Assembly (NCBI GenBank): GCA_902491055.1
Contig: CABUGI010000001.1
Coordinates: forward strand, 1 to 64,000
DNA length: 64,000 bases
Source of the DNA: an uncultured Collinsella sp.
GTDB lineage: Bacteria > Actinomycetota > Coriobacteriia > Coriobacteriales > Coriobacteriaceae
Direction of reading: 5' to 3'
Under the pieces are notes generated by a model. The model did no database searches and was not told where the DNA came from. It worked only from the letters and a program-made list of their open reading frames with translations. The translations under genes and the position numbers were made by a program. Below, one piece after another: positions 25,763-31,563 of the stretch. Every line of letters starts with the position of its first letter. The first letter of the stretch is position 1.

Positions 25763-26671
25763 ATGGCAAATGCAAAGACGCTGGTCGTAGGCGGCCAGCC
25801 GCTCAACGTCATCGACGATACCGCGCGCAGCAACGCGCAGACGGCGCTCAACAACGCCGAGTACAACCGCCAGAGCCTCATCGGCAAGTACGGCGGGCAG
25901 AACATCGCCACCATCCTGGCGGGAGAGATCGGCAGCGGCAGCGTGTACGACGCGCTGCATAAGCGCATCGCCGCCGCGAACTTCGCAGGCCTGCGCGTGG
26001 GCGACTACCTGGACGTGCCGCTTGTGAGCGCATCCGCCGTCACCACACAGCAATCTGTGCGGTTCCTGCTTGCCCACATCGACCCATACCTTTACTGCGG
26101 CGACAACAGCAAGGGACACCATATCGCGTTCGTGGCCTCCGCGCCCATCGCCGTGGCCAAGACCGTGACCGGCGTTGCCAACGACAGCTTCCTGATGTGG
26201 AACACGACCAACACGAACCAGGGCACCGCCGACCAGAAATGCCCCTACCCCAACAGCAACCTCAAGGCGTGGGAGACGGCCTTCGAGGCGTGCCTGCCCG
26301 AGAGCCTGACCAAGTACCTGCTGACCCAGCGCGTCCTGCTTGAGGAGCGTTACAGCGCCAGCGGCGCGCTCAACGACTCCAACTCGTGGAGCTGGCAGGA
26401 TATCGGCAAGGTGTTCTCGCTGTCGGAGATGGAGGTGTACGGCTGCCCAGTGTGGGGCACCAAGGGCTACAGCGTGGGCTTCGACTGCCAGTTCGACCTG
26501 TTCCGAGACACGGCGCACCGAGTCAACGGAAATCGGTGCACTTGGTGGCTGCGTTCCGTTGCGTCGGGCTCCGCGTCCGACGTGTGCTATGTCCACGGCC
26601 ACGGCGATGCCAGCTGCAACTCGGCGACGTACGTCTGGGTTCGCCCCCGCCCCGGCTTCCTCGTCGGCTAG
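25763..26671 (+). CDS. DGR target: variable tail-tip protein with DUF6273-like C-type lectin domain
   Basis: 302 residues; AAGGAGG lies 3 bases before ATG 25763. The first 75 residues are a docking-type segment. The rest matches DUF6273: 'WQDIGKVFSLSEMEVYGC' near 212-229 and a final 'TWWLRSVASGSASDVCYV' and 'VWVRPRPGF'. Residues 257-299 come from the variable repeat, where nine positions differ from the template: C259, T260, H278, G279, H280, D282, S284, C285, Y290. In DGR proteins these lie on the ligand-binding face. Its place after the baseplate genes makes it the likely receptor-binding protein. Confidence 0.92.
   Translation: MANAKTLVVGGQPLNVIDDTARSNAQTALNNAEYNRQSLIGKYGGQNIATILAGEIGSGSVYDALHKRIAAANFAGLRVGDYLDVPLVSASAVTTQQSVRFLLAHIDPYLYCGDNSKGHHIAFVASAPIAVAKTVTGVANDSFLMWNTTNTNQGTADQKCPYPNSNLKAWETAFEACLPESLTKYLLTQRVLLEERYSASGALNDSNSWSWQDIGKVFSLSEMEVYGCPVWGTKGYSVGFDCQFDLFRDTAHRVNGNRCTWWLRSVASGSASDVCYVHGHGDASCNSATYVWVRPRPGFLVG
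26532..26660 (+). repeat. DGR variable repeat (VR)
   Basis: 129 bases at the 3' end of the target gene, aligned without gaps to the template at 27269-27397 (offset 737). There are eleven mismatches, at 26538, 26541, 26594, 26597, 26598, 26600, 26606, 26613, 26616, 26630 and 26656. Each corresponds to an A in the template (six to G, four to C, one to T). The GC-rich, A-free block at 26637-26655 is identical and is the expected initiation region for mutagenic homing. Confidence 0.96.
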
Positions 26672-26679
26672 CCAGCCGA
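26664..26679 (+). promoter_or_regulatory. hairpin just after VR, candidate DGR target-recognition element
   Basis: TCGGCT pairs with AGCCGA around a 4-base loop AGCC. It begins 3 bases after the VR end and overlaps the stop codon of the target gene. No such hairpin follows the template repeat. Position and geometry resemble the stem-loop that stimulates homing in the BPP-1 DGR; the loop sequence differs from the reported one. Confidence 0.6.
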
Positions 26680-26700
26680 GTGCTCTATACTCTGCTTTTA

Positions 26701-26750
26701 GGCGACCGCCTTGCGCGGTCGCCTCCTGCCCGCGAAGCGGGCCGTTTTTT
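26701..26750 (+). terminator. hairpin plus rho-independent terminator between target and avd
   Basis: A 9 bp perfect stem (GGCGACCGC/GCGGTCGCC, loop of 5) is followed at 26728 by GCCCGC-GAA-GCGGGC, CG and six T. The second element is a terminator. It should reduce read-through from tail genes into avd and the reverse transcriptase, keeping the latter low. Confidence 0.75.
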
Positions 26751-26774
26751 CGCCAGTTTCCCCAGGAGGTGCAC

Positions 26775-27245
26775 GTGAGCGGCGTCTACCAGCGCAACCG
26801 CGAGGTGTCCGAGTACAAGTTCTTCACACAGGCCATCGCCATCCGCGTGGAGGTCAACAAGCTCATGGCCTCCTCGTCGGTCGTGCCGAAAGCCTACAGG
26901 CTGCTGAACGCAGTCCCCACGGTGGAGACCGCGCGCAGCATCGTGTACAACGTCAACCGCGCCGACTGCTTCTATCCCAACAGCTCGTTTAACGCGCTGG
27001 AGAGGAAACGCTACCTGACGCTGGCCATAGCGGACTGCGAGCAGCTTATGCTGGACATGCAGTGCCTCATGGATATCGGCCTGCCCGTGAACGCCAACCG
27101 CTTCGAGGAGCTGGCGGCCATGGTCGAGGAGGAGATCAAGCTGCTAAAGGGCGCGCGCAAGAACGTGCGCGTCACCGGCAAGAAGTCCACCGAGGAGCGC
27201 ATAGCCGAGGCCGAGGCCGAGCTAGAGCGCCTGCGTTCGCTATAA
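26775..27245 (+). CDS. avd: DGR accessory variability determinant (Avd)
   Basis: 156 residues from GTG 26775, with AGGAGG at 26764-26769. It is almost wholly helical, with 'EYKFFTQAIAIRVEVNKLM', 'LERKRYLTLAIADCEQLML' and a basic 'LLKGARKNVRVTGKK' before an acidic C-terminal helix. This fits the four-helix-bundle Avd family that binds the reverse transcriptase and template RNA. It is slightly longer than the usual ~130 residues because of the extra C-terminal helix. It lies between VR and TR as in the BPP-1 order. Confidence 0.88.
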   Translation: MSGVYQRNREVSEYKFFTQAIAIRVEVNKLMASSSVVPKAYRLLNAVPTVETARSIVYNVNRADCFYPNSSFNALERKRYLTLAIADCEQLMLDMQCLMDIGLPVNANRFEELAAMVEEEIKLLKGARKNVRVTGKKSTEERIAEAEAELERLRSL

Positions 27246-27268
27246 TGGACGGCGGTCGCACCTTGTTT

Positions 27269-27397
27269 ATCGGTACAATTGGTGGCTGCGTTCCGTTGCG
27301 TCGGGCTCCGCGTCCGACGTGTGCTATGTCAACAACAACGGCAATGCCAACTACAACTCGGCGACGAACGTCTGGGTTCGCCCCCGCCCCGGATTCC
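27269..27397 (+). repeat. DGR template repeat (TR)
   Basis: 129 bases, 23 after the avd stop. It contains 23 adenines, concentrated in AAC, AAT and TAC codons when read in the VR frame, so that A mutagenesis changes amino acids widely. Eleven of the 23 adenines differ in VR and none of the 106 other bases do. It is non-coding in place and is copied as RNA by the reverse transcriptase. Confidence 0.96.
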
Positions 27398-27600
27398 CTT
27401 ATTGCCAGACCGAGTAGGCCCCAGAGCCGAAAGCAGAGCGCGAAGAGGAAGGAAGGCGTGACCGTCGGGCATACGCCCGTAAATACGCACCCCGCGAGGG
27501 TGGCCGGACGCTGCTTGCATGGCGCGGCGCTCCGTGGCTTCGCCGCGTTTCATGGCCATACCTCAAGCGGCTGCCAGAGCCACATTGCAAGCCGCGCGGG
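27398..27600 (+). ncRNA. spacer part of the DGR template RNA
   Basis: This 203-base stretch between TR and the reverse transcriptase start has no supported gene. It can form CGGGC-ATAC-GCCCG (27466-27479), CGCGGCG/CGCCGCG (27523-27529 with 27541-27547, extended by CATG/CATG), and a longer-range GCTTGCA/TGCAAGC stem (27513-27519 with 27586-27592) that closes just before the start codon. In BPP-1 the corresponding spacer RNA is needed for priming and Avd-RT binding. Its exact ends are unknown. Confidence 0.65.
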
Positions 27601-28845
27601 GTGCCTCCTGTGAACTCCGAGCAAAGGCGGGCGGCGCGCCGCAAGCGCCGCGAGGAGAAGCGCGCGCAGGCCAAGGCCGAGCGCGTCAAGGCGTGCACGC
27701 TTGATACCGTGGCCGACCTCAACAGCCTGTGCAAGGCATCGAAGCAGGCCGCGCGCGGCGTGATGTGGAAGGCATCCACGCAGCGATACATGAAAAGCTA
27801 CCTGCGCAACGCCGTCCTGTCCCGCCGCGACCTTTTGGAGGGGCGCGACATATGCCGGGGCTTCATACGGTTCGACCTGTGGGAGCGCGGAAAGCTGCGC
27901 CATATCAGCGCCGTACACTTCCCCGAGCGCGTGGTACAGAAGTCCCTGGCACAAAACGCGCTCGTTCCCGCCATAGTCCCCACTCTCATAGCCGCCAACT
28001 CCGCGAACATAAAGGGGCGCGGCACCGACTACGCCCTGAAACTGCTCAAGCACCACCTGGCCGACAACTGGAGGAGGCACGGCGGCGATGGCTACATACT
28101 GCTCGGCGACTTTTCCGACTACTTCGCGCGGATAGCGCACCAACCCGTCAAAGACCAGGTGGCCTCCGCGCTGCTAGATCCGCGCGTGGTCGCCTTGGAG
28201 CACCGCCTGATAGACGCGCAGGGCGATGTGGGCCTGGGGCTGGGCAGCGAGCCGAACCAGATATGCGCCGTGGCCCATCCCAACTGCATCGACCACTATG
28301 TGACCGAGATGCTGCGCCCCGAGTCTTACGGGCGCTACATGGACGACTTCTACCTGATACACGAGTCCAAGGACTACTTGCAGGTGTGCCTACTGCTGAT
28401 AGAGGGCAAATGCGCCGAGCTGGGCATCGAGCTGAACCCGCGCAAGACGCGCGTGGTGAAGCTCACGCGCGGGTTCACGTGGCTGAAGAAGCGCATCTTC
28501 TACACGGAGACGGGCCGCATAGTCGTGAAGCCGTGCCGAGACTCCATAACGCGGGAGCGCCGCAAGCTCAAGAAGATGGCCCGCATGGTCGCCGATGGCG
28601 TCATGACCCCCGAGCAGGTGGAGCAGAGCTACCAGAGCTGGCGCGGAGGCATGAAGCGGCTGGACGCGCACCGCAGCGTGCGGGCCATGGACGCGCTGTA
28701 CCGCAGCCTGTTCGGAAATCTCGCGCAGGGGGGGGGTGCTCAATGCAGGCCAACCAGAGGGACGATTCAAGCGGAAGCAAGCCCTCGCAATAGCGAAGAA
28801 CCGGCAACTCAAAGCAGCGGCCTAAGCGAAGCGGCTGCGAAATAA
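27601..28845 (+). CDS. DGR reverse transcriptase
   Basis: 414 residues, GTG start (a GTG at 27610 is also possible; neither has a strong ribosome binding site). The first 30 residues are Arg/Lys/Glu-rich. Motif A is 'LLGDFSDYF' at 167-175, motif B-like 'GLGLGSEPNQ' at 211-220, the catalytic 'YMDD' at 246-249, and a motif D 'NPRKTRV' at 279-285. There is no maturase, protease or integrase domain. DGR enzymes usually have SQ at the end of the 211-220 motif; this one has NQ. The C-terminal 45 residues follow a G9 tract and are low complexity. Confidence 0.93.
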   Translation: MPPVNSEQRRAARRKRREEKRAQAKAERVKACTLDTVADLNSLCKASKQAARGVMWKASTQRYMKSYLRNAVLSRRDLLEGRDICRGFIRFDLWERGKLRHISAVHFPERVVQKSLAQNALVPAIVPTLIAANSANIKGRGTDYALKLLKHHLADNWRRHGGDGYILLGDFSDYFARIAHQPVKDQVASALLDPRVVALEHRLIDAQGDVGLGLGSEPNQICAVAHPNCIDHYVTEMLRPESYGRYMDDFYLIHESKDYLQVCLLLIEGKCAELGIELNPRKTRVVKLTRGFTWLKKRIFYTETGRIVVKPCRDSITRERRKLKKMARMVADGVMTPEQVEQSYQSWRGGMKRLDAHRSVRAMDALYRSLFGNLAQGGGAQCRPTRGTIQAEASPRNSEEPATQSSGLSEAAAK

Positions 28846-28855
28846 CAGAAGCATC

Positions 28856-28884
28856 GAAGGCGTGCTGCGGCGCGCCTTCTTCCT
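28856..28884 (+). terminator. terminator-like hairpin after the reverse transcriptase
   Basis: GAAGGCG pairs with CGCCTTC around a 10-base loop, followed by a short pyrimidine run. It closes the DGR cassette before the small tail/lysis genes. The T run is weak, so termination may be partial. Confidence 0.5.
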
Positions 28885-28963
28885 TTGCGCCCATCAAAGC
28901 GGCTCGGCAATCTCACGGCACTAATACGATGGCGGCACATTCCCCGACAAGAGAGGAGTCCGC

Positions 28964-29290
28964 ATGGACACTGAGGAAGACACGCCGCGCCCCAACGAGC
29001 TTCAAGATGGCACCATGGCCGAGGTCAACGCCCTGCGCGATCTGCTGTCGCAGATCGGCGACCCCGACGCGGCGCACGACGCGGGCGTTATCGACGATGA
29101 CGAGTACGCTGAGCGGAAGGCGCGAAAGCTCGCCTACACCGCGGCGCTCGCCGCCTACGACGGCGGCGAGACGCTTGACGTATCGGCGCTGCTCGACCAG
29201 ATGCGCGAGCAGGCGTCGCAGCCGACGCAGACCGAGCAGAACACGGCAAACATCGACTACCTGCTCATGACGGTCGGAGGTGACCAGTAA
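28964..29290 (+). CDS. hypothetical tail/lysis-region protein
   Basis: 108 acidic residues with helical parts; GAGAGGAG lies before the ATG. The ending 'NTANIDYLLMTVGGD' recalls short proteins that precede XkdX in tail operons. Its stop overlaps the XkdX-like start by one base. Confidence 0.65.
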   Translation: MDTEEDTPRPNELQDGTMAEVNALRDLLSQIGDPDAAHDAGVIDDDEYAERKARKLAYTAALAAYDGGETLDVSALLDQMREQASQPTQTEQNTANIDYLLMTVGGDQ

Positions 29291-29457
29291 TGCCGACGAA
29301 GAAGACCGACGAGCACTCCAAGCACTTCGCGCTCGTCAAGAAGTACTACGACCGACCTCTTTGGAGCAAGGCGCGAGTGCATAAGGCAGTCGAGTGCAAG
29401 TGGATTACCGCCGACGAGTACAAGGAGATCACCGGCGAGGAGTACACGGCCGAATAG
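29290..29457 (+). CDS. XkdX-family protein
   Basis: 55 residues matching XkdX: 'FALVKKYYDRPLWSKARV' followed by 'AVECKWITADEYKEITGEEY'. XkdX is found next to tail and lysis genes of PBSX-like elements; its role is not known. It starts inside the previous stop codon. Confidence 0.88.
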   Translation: MPTKKTDEHSKHFALVKKYYDRPLWSKARVHKAVECKWITADEYKEITGEEYTAE

Positions 29458-29477
29458 GCGGAAGGAGGGCGCTCAGG

Positions 29478-29891
29478 ATGGAAGTGCTCAAGCTCTTTGC
29501 GCCATATGGGCCGGGATGGCTCGGTGGCGTCCTTCTCGGCCTCATAGCCTTCTACTTCGGCCGCCAGTTTTTGGATGAATACAAAAGGCAGAACGAACGC
29601 AAGGCCGGCATCGACATGAAGCGCGAGGAGCGCAAGCAGGCCGAGGTCGACGAGCGCGCGCAGCGGGACCGCGAGCGCTCGCAGATGGAGGGCCGCATCG
29701 CCGCGCAAATGGAACGCAGCAACTCGCTCATGGAGGCCATGAAGACCCTCATGGAGTCAGTCGTGGCGTCCAACGAGGTCCTGCACAACGACTTGGCCCA
29801 CAGCCAAGCGCGTAGCCAGGGAATGGCGGAGAAGGTCGACCACATCTGCGACCGCGTCGACCTGATCTACAGCAAGGAATCCGACAGATAG
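29478..29891 (+). CDS. membrane-anchored coiled-coil protein, holin-associated
   Basis: 137 residues. One membrane helix at about 13-32 ('WLGGVLLGLIAFYF') is followed by a highly charged coiled coil (35-135). Position between XkdX and a holin-like gene suggests a lysis accessory or XhlA-type role. AAGGAGG lies upstream of ATG 29478. Confidence 0.6.
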   Translation: MEVLKLFAPYGPGWLGGVLLGLIAFYFGRQFLDEYKRQNERKAGIDMKREERKQAEVDERAQRDRERSQMEGRIAAQMERSNSLMEAMKTLMESVVASNEVLHNDLAHSQARSQGMAEKVDHICDRVDLIYSKESDR

Positions 29892-29901
29892 GAGCAATCG
29901 A

Positions 29902-30207
29902 ATGGATGAGATCCAGGCGGGCCTCACGGTGTGCACGGTGCTGGTCGTGCCGTACATCGTGCAGGCCATCAAGACGAAGGCGATGACGGGCAATGTCGCC
30001 CGCTGGACGGCCATCGCCGTCTCGGCAGGATGCGGCGCCCTCACGGCCATGTCGGGCGGCGTCCCGACCGAACCCTCGGCGTGGGTTACGTCCATCTTCG
30101 CCGCCGTCGGCGGCGTGCAGGTGGCCTATGCGGCCTTTAAATCGGTCGGCATCACGGACAAATGGCTGGACGCCCTTCTGGCGCTCGGCGACATCAAGGA
30201 GGACTAA
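29902..30207 (+). CDS. holin-like membrane protein
   Basis: 101 residues with two to three membrane helices ('AGLTVCTVLVVPYIVQAI', 'WTAIAVSAGCGALTAMSGG', 'SIFAAVGGVQVAYAAF') and a short charged C-terminus. Size, topology and place directly before the amidase fit a holin that opens the membrane for the endolysin. No family-specific motif is recognised. Confidence 0.72.
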   Translation: MDEIQAGLTVCTVLVVPYIVQAIKTKAMTGNVARWTAIAVSAGCGALTAMSGGVPTEPSAWVTSIFAAVGGVQVAYAAFKSVGITDKWLDALLALGDIKED

Positions 30208-30208
30208 C

Positions 30209-31273
30209 ATGGCAGACTTCGCGAACGTCCAACCGGACGAGTACAAGCTCCTGGGGCGCAACTTCTCCGCAGGCCGCCCGTTCGGCATCAGGGGCGTGAC
30301 CATCCACCACATGGCCGGCGACCTCAACGCCAGCCAGTGCAACGGCATCTGGGGTGCCAACGGCTGCTCGGCGCACTACTCGGTCGACCGCAACGGCTAC
30401 ATCGTGCAGCACGTCAACGACACCGACCGCGCCTACGCCTGCGGCGACGGAATCGGCACCGGACGCGGCAACGACACGACCATCTCCATCGAGCACGCGA
30501 ACAGCGGCAGCAACCCGTGGACGGTGCACGAGAAGGCCATCGAGAGCGGCGCGCACCTGGTCGCTGCCCTGTGCCTGTACTACGGCCTCGGTCGCCCCGA
30601 GTGGTGCAAGAACGTGTTCCCGCACCGCTACTGGAGCGCCACGGCCTGCCCCGGCGAGCTTGCGGGCTCCCAGCGCGACCATTACATGCAGCGCGCTCAG
30701 GCGTGGTACGACGCGATGAAGGACGGCAAGGCACCCGCTCCCTCCACCGCCGCTAAGCCTGCCGCAGCAAATCCCGTTCAGGCGGCATCCGGCGGCTTCT
30801 CAAAGGCATCCGGCAAGCGTGTCCCCGTCCACTACTCCCTCCACCTCAAGGGCGGCGGCTGGCTGGACGAGGTGACCGACTTCGGCTCCGGCGACAACGG
30901 CTTCGCGGGCTACCCGTGCCGACAGCACGACCTCCTTTGCGCCCGAGTCGATCGCGGTACACTCAAGTATCAGGTGCATACCATCGAAGACGGCTGGCTC
31001 GACTATGTGACCAAGGGCGACCGCAACGATACCGTCAACGGCTGCGCGGGTATCGTCGGTCATACCATCGACGGCGTGCGCATGTACTACGTGACCCCGG
31101 GCGGCGAGGAATACAAGCAGGCATATTATCGCTCGCAGACCACCGCACGCGCTGGGTGGCTCGATACCGTGTGCGACGGTGGCTCCACCTATGGCGGCGA
31201 TGATTACGCCGGTTTCTTCGGCGAGCCGCTCGACCGACTCCAGGTCTGCATCACCGACGGCAACCCGTACTAG
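30209..31273 (+). CDS. endolysin: N-acetylmuramoyl-L-alanine amidase
   Basis: 354 residues. Residues 20-165 form an Amidase_2 domain: '[10 protein letters not shown]' supplies the first zinc His, '[11 protein letters not shown]' the centre and '[15 protein letters not shown]' the second His and Cys. A Pro/Ala linker (175-205) leads to a C-terminal wall-binding region with three Trp repeats ('[11 protein letters not shown]', '[11 protein letters not shown]', '[11 protein letters not shown]'), each followed by '[15 protein letters not shown]'-like strands, resembling clostridial hydrophobic repeats. The repeats have host-like codon use. No signal peptide, so a holin is required. Confidence 0.9.
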   Translation: MADFANVQPDEYKLLGRNFSAGRPFGIRGVTIHHMAGDLNASQCNGIWGANGCSAHYSVDRNGYIVQHVNDTDRAYACGDGIGTGRGNDTTISIEHANSGSNPWTVHEKAIESGAHLVAALCLYYGLGRPEWCKNVFPHRYWSATACPGELAGSQRDHYMQRAQAWYDAMKDGKAPAPSTAAKPAAANPVQAASGGFSKASGKRVPVHYSLHLKGGGWLDEVTDFGSGDNGFAGYPCRQHDLLCARVDRGTLKYQVHTIEDGWLDYVTKGDRNDTVNGCAGIVGHTIDGVRMYYVTPGGEEYKQAYYRSQTTARAGWLDTVCDGGSTYGGDDYAGFFGEPLDRLQVCITDGNPY

Positions 31274-31274
31274 C

Positions 31275-31364
31275 ATGATCGCGCTGGCATTCGTCCTCGG
31301 CTCGCTCTTCGGCGGCACCGTGGCGACAATCGGGCTCTGCATCGTGAGCATCAACCGGCATTAG
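31275..31364 (+). CDS. tiny membrane protein, DUF3789-like
   Basis: 29 residues, a single membrane helix '[18 protein letters not shown]' with a short polar end. DUF3789 phage peptides have the same size and Gly-rich pattern. It starts one base after the amidase stop. Confidence 0.6.
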   Translation: MIALAFVLGSLFGGTVATIGLCIVSINRH

Positions 31365-31368
31365 CCGC

Positions 31369-31402
31369 AGCCCGCTCTAGTTATCCCGGGCGGGCTTTTT
31401 TC
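31369..31402 (+). terminator. rho-independent terminator at the end of the phage lysis operon
   Basis: AGCCCGC pairs with GCGGGCT around a 14-base loop and is followed by a T run. It ends the prophage late operon; the prophage/host junction should lie shortly after it. Confidence 0.8.
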
Positions 31403-31412
31403 TCGAGAAAAG

Positions 31413-31550
31413 GTGTTGCTACGCCGCCCGTGGTATCCTGAGCAACACGACGGTCCCAACGGCGCAGATCTCGGTTCTAGAATCTATGCAGACGGGGCAC
31501 CATCGAACGTAAGACCGTCCGAACCTCGCATGGTCCGGGCGGTTTTTCTT
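31413..31550 (+). promoter_or_regulatory. leader with competing stem-loops before the P-type ATPase (candidate attenuator or riboswitch)
   Basis: GTGTTGCT (31413-31420) pairs perfectly with AGCAACAC (31441-31448). GACGGTC (31449-31455) is complementary to GACCGTC (31513-31519). That second arm is also the 5' arm of a terminator: ACCGTCCG (31514-31521) pairs with CGGGCGGT (31536-31543), with inner ACC/GGT, followed by TTTTTCTT. The two pairings exclude each other. The start codon lies about 20 bases later. I do not recognise a known riboswitch consensus. Confidence 0.5.
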
Positions 31551-31563
31551 ATACCGACGCGAC

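Noticed and set aside
26340..26774. Upstream extension of avd to 26340
   Set aside because: It would overlap the DGR target gene in another frame and cross a terminator; GTG 26775 has a perfect AGGAGG.
27062..27613. Protein-coding frame across the template repeat
   Set aside because: It overlaps avd, has no ribosome binding site, and the segment is explained by TR and its RNA spacer.
27729..28793. 354-codon frame overlapping the reverse transcriptase
   Set aside because: Arg/Pro/Ala-rich shadow frame without motifs; its only interest is as the alternative end after the G9 tract.
31461..31520. tRNA-like sequence (GGTTCTAGAATC) at the prophage junction
   Set aside because: No acceptor, D or T arms can be folded; the resemblance is limited to one short word.
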